From: Nemertoderma westbladi
Taxonomy: Eukaryota; Xenacoelomorpha; Nemertodermatida; Nemertodermatidae
Assembly (NCBI GenBank): GCA_032718475.1
Contig: JAUCBJ010006680.1
Coordinates: forward strand, 1 to 64,000
Reading direction: 5' to 3'
DNA: 64,000 nt
Shown piece by piece: positions 1 to 12,145 of the stretch. The notes beneath the pieces are model-generated. The model saw only the letters and a list, made by a program, of their open reading frames with translations, searched no databases and had not been told where the DNA came from. A program made the translations under genes and the position numbers. The number at the start of each line of letters is the position of its first letter. The first letter of the stretch is position 1.

Positions 1-1364
1 TAGTGCCAGGCTTAGCATAAAGTACACATTATATATAAAGTACACATTATATATAAAGTACACATTATATATAAAGTACACATTATATATAAAGTACAAA
101 TTATATATAAAGTACACATTATATATAAAGTACACATTATATATAAAGTACACATTATATATAAGGTACACTTTATATATAAAGTACACTTTATATATAA
201 AGTACACATTATATATAAAGTACACATTATATATAAGGTACACATTATATATAAAGTACACATTATATATAAAGTACACATTATATATAAAGTACACATT
301 ATATATAAAGTACACATTATATATAAAGTACACATTATATATAAGGTACACATTATATATAAAGTACACATTATATATAAAGTACACATTATATATAAAG
401 TACACATTATATATAAAGTACACATTATATATAAAGTACACATTATATATAAAGTACACTTTATATATAAAGTACACATTATATATAAAGTACACATTAT
501 ATATAAAGTACACATTATATATAAAGTACACTTTATATATAAAGTACACATTATATATAAAGTACACTTTATATATAAAGTACACATTATATATAAAGTA
601 CACATTATATATAAGGTACACATTATATATAAAGTACACATTATATATAAAGTACACATTATATATAAAGTACACATTATATATAAAGTACACATTATAT
701 ATAAAGTACACATTATATATAAAGTACACTTTATATATAAAGTACACATTATATATAAGGTACACTTTATATATAAAGTACACATTATATATAAAGTACA
801 CTTTATATATAAAGTACACTTTATATATAAAGTACACATTATATATAAAGTACACATTATATATAAAGTACACATTATATATAAAGTACACATTATATAT
901 AAAGTACACATTATATATAAAGTACACATTATATATAAAGTACACATTATATATAAAGTACACATTATATATAAAGTACACTTTATATATAAAGTACACA
1001 TTATATATAAAGTACACATTATATATAAAGTACACATTATATATAAAGTACACTTTATATATAAAGTACACATTATATATAAAGTACACATTATATATAA
1101 AGTACACATTATATATAAAGTACACATTATATATAAAGTACACTTTATATATAAAGTACACATTATATATAAAGTACACATTATATATAAAGTACAAATT
1201 ATATATAAAGTACACATTATATATAAAGTACACATTATATATAAAGTACACATTATATATAAAGTACACATTATATATAAAGTACACATTATATATAAAG
1301 TACACATTATATATAAAGTACACATTATATATAAAGTACACATTATATATAAAGTACACATTAT
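1..1364. repeat. 18-bp satellite array (copy A, about 75 units)
   Basis: The stretch is a head-to-tail array of the unit ATTATATATAAAGTACAC. Variants recur, such as CTTTATATAT for CATTATATAT, AAGGTAC for AAAGTAC, and AAATTATA. Because 18 is a multiple of three and the unit has stop-free phases, both strands show long open frames made of a six-residue repeat. These are by-products of the period and not genes. The array runs off the left edge of the window. Confidence 0.97.
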
Positions 1365-1374
1365 AACTAGGGCT

Positions 1375-2187
1375 GCGGTTGGAAGACTCGAAGATAAATT
1401 GGATATATCTATCTCCTTGGAATACAGCGGAGAATAAACCGCCTCCAACTCTGTTTTTAAATGGTCGACACCATGATATGTCACAGTCGATAACTTTCCT
1501 TGGTGTTAATATCCAAAGTCTTGGCAAAATAATGTAAATGTGTTGGCTAATACAATCCAGGCTCTGGCAATATTGGCTGATCGATTCCATAAGCAAGGTT
1601 GGACTACCAAACACTATCCAGTGGAAAAAGTGGCACTTTTATGGAGATCAATTGCTTTATCCTCGTTCTTATACCGACACAAATACTCGATTGGTGCTCT
1701 GAAGAAATTTGAGAAAGCCAAGTTAGATGCATATTATCGCCAGAAGCTGAGAGGTTTGCTTCACTTGGGGCCGTATGTGTCGAATGAAACACTAAACCAT
1801 CTGTTTGGAACAGATAGTTTATCTGTGGGAGCCTATAGATCGTGTCTTGGGACCCTACTGCGAGGTCTATCTACTCCCAATTACAATCTACAAGTGATTT
1901 TTAGGTTGGGTGTTCAAAATAACGCGTTGGGAAATCCAGGGACGTATCAAGGCTTAGGGGGCACGTTAAGATATGCCATACAAGAGCATAGTCTTCCCTC
2001 GATTAAATCGCTGTGCAACTATCAGTACTGCCATAAATCGCTTAAGGAACGACTATCTCCCCCAGAAGTCTCAGCAGTTTCTCAAATGTCAGCTAATTTT
2101 ATTTCAAACACTTTTTCAATACCAGGTGTATCTTTTCGTTCAAAGCATAAGCACATAAAAGAATATTTCAGAATATTTGAATTATGA
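1375..2187 (+). pseudogene. Decayed non-LTR retrotransposon reverse transcriptase, C-terminal part
   Basis: No intact gene is present. In one frame (about 1380-1533) I read a stretch containing LFLNGR and ITFLGVNIQSLGK, which matches the late RT region of many LINEs (a 'lNGr...tFLGv.i' block). The frame then stops, and a second frame (1540-2187) continues with an alpha-helical post-RT or 'connector' region: a long helix around SSFLYRHKYSIGALKKFEKA, then KLRGLLHLG and ETLNHLFG, as in LINE C-termini downstream of the catalytic domain. The catalytic F/YADD box is absent, so only the 3' part of the element survives, with one frameshift near 1530. The fragment sits exactly between the two 18-bp satellite arrays, as if it had been inserted into one larger array. 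The LINE clade cannot be decided from this fragment. Confidence 0.5.
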
Positions 2188-2802
2188 GATATGATAGCCT
2201 GTTAATTTTCCATTTAAGTTGCATTATGTCGTGCACTTAGTAGCCTATTTTGTTATGTAAACCAAGTAGATTACCCTGTACTTGTGCAGTTTCTAGATCT
2301 AAGGAGATTTACCCTCTGTATTTTCGCGATCTTGGGTTCCATACAGTATGTCGTGCATTTTAGCGGTAGGAGACTACCCACCCAGTACCCAGTGCAGATT
2401 TCTCGGGTTTCTAAATGTAAATCTAGTAGGAGTCTACCCAGTACCCAGTGCAGATTTCTCGATTTTGATCGTGTTATGTTTGATTTTGTTTGATTCAATT
2501 GTTTAATTTTAAACCTAGCAGGATTTTAGTACACGAGGTCTATTATATATCCTGATATTTGTGGTTTTAATGTCATTTCACAATTAGGGTAGGGAAAAGA
2601 CGTGATGCTTTTTGGTTTTGGGTGCATTTAGAATGCCGTGCTGTGTAACCCCATTTAACGGTAACTTACCTACCATTTTATTACTGTACATTTTAACCTT
2701 CACTTTCAATGCGGTTTTAATGTTTTGATGATTTTTAAGTTTTTACTGTTTGAATAAATGCCAGCTAGACTGGTGCTGCGCGCGTTTGCGCGATAATCTA
2801 AT
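2188..2802. other. Spacer between satellite arrays, no gene
   Basis: I find no credible coding region here. An imperfect direct duplication of about 60 bp lies at 2370-2460, where CCCAGTACCCAGTGCAGATT occurs twice. The rest is AT-rich and probably belongs to the 3' non-coding part of the neighbouring LINE remnant. Confidence 0.5.
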
Positions 2803-4400
2803 CTACACATTATATATAAAGTACACATTATATATAAAGTACACATTATATATAAAGTACACATTATATATAAAGTACACATTATATATAAAGTACACAT
2901 TATATATAAAGTACACATTATATATAAAGTACACATTATATATAAAGTACACATTATATATAAAGTACACATTATATATAAAGTACACATTATATATAAA
3001 GTACACATTATATATAAAGTACACATTATATATAAAGTACACATTATATATAAAGTACACATTATATATAAAGTACACATTATATATAAAGTACACATTA
3101 TATATAAAGTACACATTATATATAAAGTACACATTATATATAAAGTACACATTATATATAAAGTACACATTATATATAAAGTACACATTATATATAAAGT
3201 ACACATTATATATAAAGTACAAATTATATATAAAGTACACATTATATATAAAGTACACATTATATATAAAGTACACATTATATATAAAGTACACATTATA
3301 TATAAAGTACACATTATATATAAAGTACACATTATATATAAAGTACACATTATATATAAAGTACACATTATATATAAAGTACACATTATATATAAAGTAC
3401 ACATTATATATAAAGTACACATTATATATAAAGTACACATTATATATAAAGTACACATTATATATAAAGTACACATTATATATAAAGTACACATTATATA
3501 TAAAGTACACATTATATATAAAGTACACATTATATATAAAGTACACATTATATATAAAGTACACATTATATATAAAGTACACATTATATATAAAGTACAC
3601 ATTATATATAAAGTACACATTATATATAAAGTACACATTATATATAAAGTACACATTATATATAAAGTACACATTATATATAAAGTACACATTATATATA
3701 AAGTACACATTATATATAAAGTACACATTATATATAAAGTACACATTATATATAAAGTACACATTATATATAAAGTACACATTATATATAAAGTACACAT
3801 TATATATAAAGTACACATTATATATAAAGTACACATTATATATAAAGTACACTTTATATATAAAGTGTACTTTATATATAAAGTACACTTTATATATAAA
3901 GTACACATTATATATAAAGTACACATTATATATAAAGTACACATTATATATAAAGTACACATTATATATAAAGTACACATTATATATAAAGTACACATTA
4001 TATATAAAGTACACATTATATATAAAGTACACATTATATATAAAGTACACATTATATATAAAGTACACATTATATATAAAGTACAAATTATATATAAAGT
4101 ACACATTATATATAAAGTACACATTATATATAAGGTACACTTTATATATAAAGTACACTTTATATATAAAGTACACATTATATATAAAGTACACATTATA
4201 TATAAAGTACACATTATATATAAAGTACACATTATATATAAAGTACACATTATATATAAAGTACACATTATATATAAAGTACAAATTATATATAAAGTAC
4301 ACATTATATATAAAGTACACATTATATATAAAGTACACATTATATATATAGTACACATTATATATAAAGTACACATTATATATAAGGTACACATTATAAG
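2803..4400. repeat. 18-bp satellite array (copy B, about 88 units)
   Basis: This is the same unit as at the left edge (ATTATATATAAAGTACAC) in the same orientation. The first kilobase (2805-3840) is almost homogeneous, with one AAATTATA variant. Variants concentrate from 3850 on, including one AAAGTGTAC and one TATATATATAGTAC. The long open frames on both strands are by-products of the period. The difference in homogeneity along the array suggests recent local amplification at its left end. Confidence 0.97.
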
Positions 4401-4606
4401 ACAATTATGCAGAATTCCGCGAAAAAAGGTTTTATTATATATAAATAGTCGACACATAGCCACCAGTCAAAAACTGCAATCGTAATCACTGCAAACAAAA
4501 CCAAACGATATTATTTATCAGATACTGATGGAGTTTAGTTTATGTAACGGAAGTCAAATAAAGTGGAGCTTATATTATAATAATCTTAGAAGAGAAACTG
4601 TAGAAG

Positions 4607-7062
4607 GTACTTTATGAAACAGTTATGTAGCTTTATGAAACAGTTATGTAGCTTTATGAAACAGTTATGTAGCTTTATAAAACAGTTATGTAGCTTTATG
4701 AAACAGTTATGTAGCTTTATGAAACAGTTATGTAGCTTTATGAAAAAGTTATGTAGCTTTATGAAACAGTTATGTAGCTTTATGAAACAGTTATGTAGCT
4801 TTATGAAACAGTTATGTAGCTTTATAAAACAGTTATGTAGCTTTATGAAACAGTTATGTAGCTTTATGAAACAGTTATGTAGCTTTATGAAACAGTTATG
4901 TAGCTTTATGAAACAGTTATGTAGCTTTATGAAACAGTTATGTAGCTTTATGAAACAGTTATGTAGCTTTATGAAACAGTTATGTAGCTTTATGAAACAG
5001 TTATGTAGCTTTATGAAACAGTTATGTAGCTTTATGAAACAGTTATGTAGCTTTATGAAACAGTTATGTAGCTTTATGAAACAGTTATGTAGCTTTATGA
5101 AACAGTTATGTAGCTTTATGAAACAGTTATGTAGCTTTATGAAACAGTTATGTAGCTTTATGAAACAGTTATGTAGCTTTATGAAACAGTTTTGTAGCTT
5201 TATAAAACAGTTATGTAGCTTTATGAAACAGCTATGTAGCTTTATGAAACAGTTATGTAGCTTTATGAAACAGTTATGTAGCTTTATGAAACAGTTATGT
5301 AGCTTTATGAAACAGTTATGTAGCTTTATGAAACAGTTATGTAGCTTTATGAAACAGTTATGTAGCTTTATGAAACAGTTATGTAGCTTTATGAAACAGT
5401 TATGTAGCTTTCTGAAACAGTTATGTAGCTTTATGAAACAGTTATGTAGCTTTATGAAACAGTTATGTAGCTTTATGAAACAGTTATGTAGCTTTATGAA
5501 ACAGTTATGTAGCTTTATGAAACAGTTATGTAGCTTTATGAAACAGTTATGTAGCTTTATGAAACAGTTATGTAGCTTTATAAAACAGTTATGTAGCTTT
5601 ATGAAACAGCTATGTAGCTTTATGAAACAGTTATGTAGCTTTATGAAACAGTTATGTAGCTTTATGAAACAGTTATGTAGCTTTATGAAACAGTTATGTA
5701 GCTTTATGAAACAGTTATGTAGCTTTATGAAACAGTTATGTAGCTTTATGAAACAGTTATGTAGCTTTATGAAACAGTTATGTAGCTTTATGAAACAGTT
5801 ATGTAGCTTTATGAAACAGTTATGTAGCTTTATGAAACAGTTATGTAGCTTTATGAAACAGTTATGTAGCTTTATGAAACAGTTATGTAGCTTTATGAAA
5901 CAGTTATGTAGCTTTATGAAACAGTTATGTAGCTTTATGAAACAGTTATGTAGCTTTATGAAACAGTTATGTGGCTTTATAAAACAGTTATGTAGCTTTA
6001 TAAAACAGTTATGTAGCTTTATGAAACAGTTATGTAGCTTTATGAAACAGTTATGTAGCTTTATGAAACAGTTATGTAGCTTTATGAAACAGTTATGTAG
6101 CTTTATGAAACAGTTATGTAGCTTTATGAAACAGTTATGTAGCTTTATGAAACAGTTATGTAGCTTTATGAAACAGTTATGTAGCTTTATGAAACAGTTA
6201 TGTAGCTTTATGAAACAGTTATGTAGCTTTATGAAACAGTTATGTAGCTTTATGAAACAGTTATGTAGCTTTATGAAACAGTTATGTGGCTTTATAAAAC
6301 AGTTATGTAGCTTTATAAAACAGTTATGTAGCTTTATGAAACAGTTATGTAGCTTTATGAAACAGTTATGTAGCTTTATGAAACAGTTATGTAGCTTTAT
6401 GAAACAGTTATGTAGCTTTATGAAACAGTTATGTAGCTTTATGAAACAGTTATGTAGCTTTATAAAACGGTCATGTAGCTTTATAAAACGGTCATGTAGC
6501 TTTATGAAACAGTTATGTAGCTTTATGAAACAGTTATGTAGCTTTATGAAACAGTTATGTGGCTTTATAAAACAGTTATGTAGCTTTATGAAACAGTTAT
6601 GTAGCTTTAGGAAACAGTTATGTAGCTTTATGAAACAGTTATGTAGCTTTCTGAAACAGTTATGTAGCTTTATGAAACAGTTATGTAGCTTTATGAAACA
6701 GTTATGTAGCTTTATAAAACGGTCATGTAGCTTTATAAAACGGTCATGTAGCTTTATGAAACAGTTATGTAGCTTTATGAAACAGTTATGTAGCTTTATG
6801 AAACAGTTATGTAGCTTTATGAAACAGTTATGTAGCTTTATGAAACAGTTATGTAGCTTTATGAAACAGTTATGTAGCTTTATGAAACAGTTATGTAGCT
6901 TTATGAAGCAGTTATTTAGCTTCATGAAACAGTTATGTAGCTTTATGAAACAGTTATGTAGCTTTATGAAACAGTTATGTAGCTTTATGAAACAGTTATG
7001 AAGCTTTATGAAACAGTTATGTAGCTTTATGAAACAGTTATGTAGCTTTATGAAACAGTTAT
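4607..7062. repeat. 21-bp satellite array (about 117 units)
   Basis: A second, unrelated satellite has a 21-bp unit containing TATGAAACAGTTATGTAG. Most units are identical. Marked variants (GTGGC for GTAGC, ATAAAACGGTCATG for ATGAAACAGTTATG) recur at fixed spacing: the GTGGC variant at 5971 and 6286 is 15 units apart, and the GGTC variant at 6469 and 6721 is 12 units apart. This shows duplication of blocks of units. The open frames on both strands (a seven-residue repeat on each strand) are by-products of the period. Confidence 0.97.
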
Positions 7063-7699
7063 GCAGTTAATATTTGGTGTACTTTTATTTGTAAAGTACA
7101 TTGGATAATAACATTTGCAATGTTGTATTGTCCATAATTTCCCTTCACACACCAATGCAAATCTAAATGCAATAAAGATTGTTTATTTAATATTACTATT
7201 ATTTATCCTTTTACTTTTTTTATGTCCTTTTTTAGTTACCTTATTCACCATTGCAGCGTAATTATTGCATTCTCACCCCTCTCTTTACTGTAGTTACATT
7301 CGCGTTAAAGCTATACTACAATGTTGTGTCAAATGCTATGAAGTAAAATAATTCTAAATATAAAATTTTAAAATTATTATAAAATTTTGTAAATTTATAA
7401 ATTAAAAATTAAACTTAAGAAAATTACGTTAATCCCTATCGTAGTTAAATAATACCATGTACTATTAGTTATAAATAAATATTAATAAGGTAAAAAAATT
7501 AATTTACAATTAACAATCATTCGAGATTTGTTTAGACTAAATTCCCGAAATTGAATGTTCGCTCTATAACCTACAATCACTATTATATTTACCACCTCAT
7601 CCTGTTTTCACTCCTCGCTAAAATTCATATTGTTGAAACCATGTATTATAGTACCATGTAACATTATACACCATGTCCCGTAATAGTGTCATTTTCTGA
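7063..7699. other. AT-rich spacer, no gene
   Basis: No open frame of note and no recognisable repeat is present. The stretch separates the 21-bp satellite from the left arm of the foldback element. Confidence 0.5.
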
Positions 7700-7833
7700 T
7701 AACACGGACCACCCCCAGATTTTTCTACAAATCTTTATCATATTGCTTGAAATTTGAAACACCACTAGTTCCACTCACCGTCGATGACCCCATGAAGCTG
7801 GAATTTTTGATTTTGCCTTTCAATTTATTTTAT
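7700..7833. repeat. Left arm of foldback element (outer part)
   Basis: Bases from about 7720 to 7823 match the reverse complement of about 12005-12115, at roughly 80 per cent by eye. Shared words include CTTGAAATTTGAAACAC and CATGAAGC.GGAATTTT. The arm is cut at 7833 by the family-1 LINE insertion and resumes at 11451. The last ten bases (7824-7833, TTTATTTTAT) are the left copy of the LINE target duplication. Confidence 0.75.
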
Positions 7834-7836
7834 ACT

Positions 7837-8195
7837 ACTACAAGGTCGAGCGAACTTGGACAGTGGAAATGAGATCCTTCCAAAATGAGATCCTTCCAGG
7901 CTTCCCGATTCTCCATAGTTGTCGCAATTTCGTTTCTCCCAAGATCAGTATCCCTTTCAAGTTGATCTATATATGTTATGGCAGGTCGTCCACGACTACG
8001 CTTTCCATGAGTTGGTTGCCAAAGAAGTAGATCTGGTATGACCTCGTCTTTACTTCGCCAGCAGTGCCCGCTAAATCTTAATCTGCGTTCACGGAGGGTG
8101 GTTGATACAGGTGGTATTGTACCATAAAGCTCGGCGTTTGTCATGTGTGTCTCCAGCTGATGTTTAGGGCTGCCCATAGTAGTCTTGTGTAGCAA
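7837..8195 (-). pseudogene. LINE family 1 C-terminal tail
   Basis: The last coding part holds TTLRERRLRFSGHCWR and LLLWQPTHGKRSRGRP. These are equivalent to LRFAGHCFRREDQPVHN and LVLWQPHGVNKHGGQP in family 2, and represent the conserved C-terminal module of this LINE group. A 5'-truncated second copy of this 3' end lies at 46586-46840. The stop sits in the TAG-repeat tail. Confidence 0.85.
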
Positions 8196-8707
8196 CCATC
8201 AATTCGTTGTTCAAGTGATTTAGTCAGTGTCCAGGTCTCACCCCCGTATAAAAATACACTTTCCACTGTGGCTCGAAAGAACTTAGTCTTCAGGTGCCTA
8301 GAGAAATCTGATTTCCAGATTGTATCCATTTTTGATAGAGCTACCCAAGCCTTTGCTTTCCTAACTTCTATGTCCTTTTTGCTACTCTCTATCCATAATC
8401 CAAGGTACTGGAAGTCATCGACCTTCCTTAGTTGATTATTATCAATGGTTGTCAAGTTTCCATCAACATTAAAGGTCATGAATTCGGTCTTGGTAGCATT
8501 TATATGCAATCCAACCTCCTTAGCAGCCCTCTCCACTTTATTTAGTAGAAGCTGTGCATCTGCTAGGGTATTAGAGAGCAGGGCGATGTCATCCGCAAAG
8601 TCGGTGTCTGTGACTGTAGTTGCCGGATATCTACTACTTCTGCGTTCTTGAAGTGTGAATCCCAGATCTTCAACCTTTGTGGCCGTCCTCATTGCGTAAT
8701 CCAGCAC
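8141..8707 (-). pseudogene. LINE family 1 reverse transcriptase, catalytic FADD part and connector
   Basis: The segment continues the RT in another frame. LDYAMRTATK opens it, DTDFADDIALLS holds the catalytic Asp pair, and FQYLGLWIESS, KTKFFRATVESVFLYGGETW and LEQRIDGCYTRLL form the late RT and post-RT connector shared with family 2. It ends in a frame change near 8170. Confidence 0.87.
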
Positions 8708-8727
8708 AATTACAAATAGTAATGGTG

Positions 8728-9651
8728 CTAATGGTCACCTTGCAGTACGCCAGCCAGGATTGAGAAAAACTCAGTTTCACCATCTGGTGAGAGTACCTGC
8801 GCTTCTGTGTCACAATATAACAATCCAATGCCAGCAACAATTACTTCTGGTATTCCATAAGCTCTTAGGATTTCAAGCATTTTACCTCTAAGGATGGAGT
8901 CGAATGTCTTCTTGAAGTCCACAAAAGTCATAACTGCGGGGAGATTCTTTGACTTAATTCCTTCAATCAGTCTCCGTAGTGCAAGTATCTGAGCTATTGT
9001 TGATCTACTTGGTCGAAATCCGTTTTGGCTCTTACGCAGTAGTTTCTCTATGTGAGGCCTAATCCTATATAGAATCATTTTATTGTATATTTTGGCAGCT
9101 ACCACAAGCAGACAGATCCCACGATAGTTTGTTGGTATGCCGAGGTCTCCTTTCTTGGGGAGAGGCTTTAATTGACCTTTAGTCCAAATTGGTGGTGGCT
9201 TTTCCCCTTTTAACATCCGGTTGCAAACATTCAATAATGGTCTATTTAGCACTCCGGTTTTCCATACCTCCGCTGGGATTTCATCTAATCCACTCGCTTT
9301 ATTATTGGACATGCTTTTAATGCTTCTTTGGAGTTCGGCAGGTGTGAAGTCCCCTCTTTCTATAGGTAGTGTCTTGTCATATATTTTCCTTGTAGGGCTG
9401 ACCTCGATGTTTGGTGGCTGCCCAAGCAAGTTGCTGAAGTGATTTTTCCACTTCACAACACGTTCTTCAGGACTATCGGCTTTGAGGCGCCCCTTTGCAC
9501 AACTTTTCCGACCAGATACCTCATTTACAGTTTGCCAGGTAAGTCTTGATTGTTGCTGTATGTGAGCAGTTGTAATTGCTTCAGTTTTATCCTTTATGTA
9601 CTTTTCCTGGCTGTTGTTGTAGGCCAATTTAAGATCGTCCTTAGCTTTCAC
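8728..9651 (-). pseudogene. LINE family 1 reverse transcriptase, N-terminal and palm part
   Basis: The segment encodes the front of the RVT_1 domain. KKGDLGIPTNYRGICLL, NGFRPSRST, MTFVDFKKTFDSI and AGVLQGD are the standard LINE RT blocks (fingers, template grip, first catalytic Asp in VDF, and the G-x-LQGD block). Upstream, the linker with LTWQTVNEVSGRK resembles the family-2 linker (SQAWKSINLLTGRK). The frame ends just after LQGD through a frameshift near 8730, and the catalytic FADD box follows in the next segment. Confidence 0.88.
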
Positions 9652-10823
9652 AACCTTGTTAATGTTTTCGGTTGTTGGTTGTTCGGTTGTTGTTGCTTAA
9701 GATCTTCTCTCTTACAAGTAACCTCAGAGTTTTGCCATGGCACATACTGTTTTCGTTTAGGTTTCTGGGGGATATGCCTCTTAGCTGATTCCTTGTGGGC
9801 TGTTATTACATTCTGGTATATTGAATCAGTGGATTGGTCTTCATCCATTGACTGAAGTGCTTCAAAGCGGTTTTGAACTTCTACTGTATAAGCATCCTTT
9901 ACAGCATTGTCAGTTCTGAGTTTCTTCCAGTCATAGTTGATTTGCTTGCTTGTCCTGGGTTTGCTGGCTCTCAAACTGAGTCTGATCTCTGCAGGCACAA
10001 TTCTGTGGTCCGAACCAATTAGATTGAACGAGCTGTATGCCTCGCAGTTGATCATGCTATTTCTCCACTTTTTGTTTATAAGGATGTAATCCAGTTGTGC
10101 TTTGGTTCCATTAGGGTATTGAAAGGTCCATAGCTTCCCCTTACTCTTTTCGAATGTGTTGTTTGTTGGTATCAATTCACATTCTTCCATTAGGTCTAAA
10201 AGTAAGTACCCATTTCTGTTAGAACTGGTGTTATAGGTGTAACCCTTGATGTCTTCTGGGCCAATTTGCGCATTCAGGTCACCAGCAATGACTTTAACAT
10301 TGTGTTTCGGGATGTCCTTAATAAGTCCAGTCAGTTCTTCATAAAACTTGACTGCTTGTTCTGGCTCTGATGCATTGGTTGGACTGTAGCAACATATAAC
10401 TGTTGTCTTGGGATTCCCATCAAATGTTGCGATCATAACCCTGGAATTTATAGATTCGATGTTGTTTAGGGTCTTAAGTGCAAATGGGTTTAGCAGAATT
10501 CCTACTCCACCAATTGATGCATTGGCCGAGTTTCTTACTGCTGAGCTTGTTACCAACGTCCATCCATTTCCAATGTCATTGTACTTCATGGCAGTGTCTT
10601 CATGACAAATCCGATGTTCTTGGATGCAGATGATATCGATGTTATATTCCATTGCCAGAGCGACCATGTCACCCTGTTTGCTCTGTGCTTTCAGCGTGCG
10701 TGCGTTCATTGTAGCAATCTTTAGTGTCTTTTTACATTTCAACAGGTTGGTTCCTCTTTCCTCTCTGTCCTCTCTGTCCTCTGTTCCAGTAGCCAATTTA
10801 TCGACCCCAGCCTGGTGTACCAC
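9648..10823 (-). pseudogene. LINE family 1 endonuclease domain (APE type)
   Basis: This 391-codon stretch encodes an exonuclease/endonuclease/phosphatase fold (Exo_endo_phos type), which nicks target DNA in RTE-like LINEs. I see KIATMNARTL near residue 35, CIQEHRI near 65, GGVGILLNP near 105, AGDLNAQIG near 180, AQLDYILI near 245 and GSDHRIVPAEI near 275. These match the N, E, D/N and D-H catalytic stations of the family. The frame is lost after residue 380 in a glutamine- and asparagine-rich run (about 9660-9700), and the RT continues in another frame. In the related family-2 element the two domains share one frame, so a frameshift here is the simplest reading. Confidence 0.85.
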
Positions 10824-11075
10824 TGAGGGACGTGGTCCTTGTTGACCCGGGCGACGACCGAGCCGGGGATTTCTCCTGGAGGTTTCTCATACTCATATCG
10901 TTCAGTTGCGGGAGTAAACCGCTTGCGGTCGCAACTCCTACAAGCGTCTTCGCAGTAGGTCGCCATTGGTTGATTACTTTCTGCCTATCCATGGCCTACA
11001 GCACCGCTGCCGACTGTAGGGGTCCATTTGTTACACCCTGAACCAAGTGTGCCTCTGGGTTAGGTTACCTAACAC

Positions 11076-11177
11076 TGATAGGGAGTTGTGGCGGTGCAAT
11101 TTTGTTGACAAGCCGGCACAGCATTCTTAAAAATGCAGCTGCAATGTAGCATGGCGATCCTAGTAGTAGTAGTAGGT
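11076..11177 (+). mobile_element. 3' end fragment of family-2 LINE (nested)
   Basis: About 100 bases match the extreme 3' end of the family-2 LINE in plus orientation, from GATAGGGAGTTGTGGCGG through the (TAG)n tail. Compare 59907-60001. It lies in the leader region of the family-1 LINE and so was inserted there or carried along with it. No target duplication is evident. Confidence 0.8.
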
Positions 11178-11450
11178 AGAGGAGCATCCAGTATAGACAG
11201 GGCGGGGCTTGTATCATCTCTAATGCAGATGCGTATCAAGCCTTTGCCTTCAACGGTGCCCTAGGCGCTATAGCCCTCAATGACTTATTTAGTTGACGGG
11301 GCTGAAACCAACCCACTCTTGATAAACTAAATAATGAATAGGCAATGCTTATCGGGCCTGCCCTACTGGGCTGACAGCTACAGGTAGTACCATATTACTG
11401 CCATAGTGGTAGCAGGATCTGGGGACCTGACCTGACCTGATTTATTTTAT

Positions 11451-12145
11451 AAGCGTTTTAAAAAAGTGAATTTTGCGAAATCGCACCCTCCGTATCAATG
11501 CCATTTTTCACATTGGTCGTTCAATAGAAAGCTTGCGTTGCAAAGATTCGAAATATGTAACAATATCTGAATTTCGTTGAGAAACAGCTGAGATATAAAC
11601 TATATGAGATATTGCAAGAAGTATTGTTCGCTGAAGGCCATTTTTTCTATTTAATAAATACACGATGTTCAATAACATATATGAGCTATACAGGATGAAT
11701 AGCTACTCAATATATATATTGGATAGGAATACCGCTGTTGCCAACCAACTTATAAAATAACTAACACATTCTAGAATTGTGTATTTATTAAATAGAATAA
11801 ATGGCCTGTAGCCAACAATAATTCTTGCAATCTTTGAATGCCTCTCAGAGCTGCTTCTCAACGAAATTCAGATATTTTTACATAATTTCGAATCCTTGCA
11901 ACGCATATTTAATGATTTGAAAAAATTACGACTTATGTGAAGAATGTCCACAATACGGAGGGTGCGATTTCGCCAAAGACACTCTTTAAAACGCTTATAA
12001 AAAAATTTAAAGGCAAAATGGAAAATTCCGGCTTCATGGTAACAACTACAGTGAGTGAAACTAGTTGTGTTTCAAATTTCAAGAAATATGATAGGGATTT
12101 GTTGACAATTTTTTTTTGGGGGGGGGGGGGGAGGGGGGGGGGGGG
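11451..12145. mobile_element. Palindromic foldback element (inner arms and right arm)
   Basis: The sequence folds back on itself. TTATAAGCGTTTTAAA...GCGAAATCGCACCCTCCG at 11447-11505 is mirrored by CGGAGGGTGCGATTTCGCC...AAAACGCTTATAA at about 11956-12001. Inner words also pair (TATTTAATAAATACAC with GTGTATTTATTAAATA, AATTTCGTTGAGAAACAGCT with AGCTGCTTCTCAACGAAATT). Adding the outer left arm (7700-7823), the unbroken element would have been about 0.8 kb with arms of about 350 bp and a short centre near 11700-11740. It encodes no protein. The right end runs into a G tract of about 30 bases (12117-12145), matched on the left by a short C run. It is a foldback or MITE-like DNA element. Confidence 0.75.

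Larger units (their letters stand above)
7834..11440 (-). mobile_element. RTE-like APE-type LINE, family 1, full length but frameshifted
   Basis: The element is a complete non-LTR retrotransposon on the minus strand. Its 3' end carries a short GTAGTAGTA tail next to 7834. Its 5' end, near 11440, carries tandem GGTCAGGTCAGG, as in the family-2 element. A 10-bp target duplication, TTTATTTTAT, brackets it at 7824-7833 and 11441-11450. From 5' to 3' it holds an untranslated leader (about 10830-11440), an apurinic-type endonuclease, a reverse transcriptase and a C-terminal zinc-finger-like tail (GHCWR). At least three frameshifts break what was one long coding frame, so it is dead. The leader also holds a short piece of the family-2 3' end. 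It is inserted into the left arm of the foldback element. Confidence 0.88.

Noticed and set aside
12-1484. Very long open frames of a six-residue repeat in the 18-bp arrays (also 2706-4463)
   Set aside because: The period is a multiple of three and the unit lacks stops in some phases, so both strands are open. No start context, composition or domain suggests a protein.
4586-7001. Open frames of nearly 800 codons on both strands in the 21-bp array
   Set aside because: Same cause: an 18- or 21-base period gives artificial frames. Opposite strands cannot both be real over the whole length.
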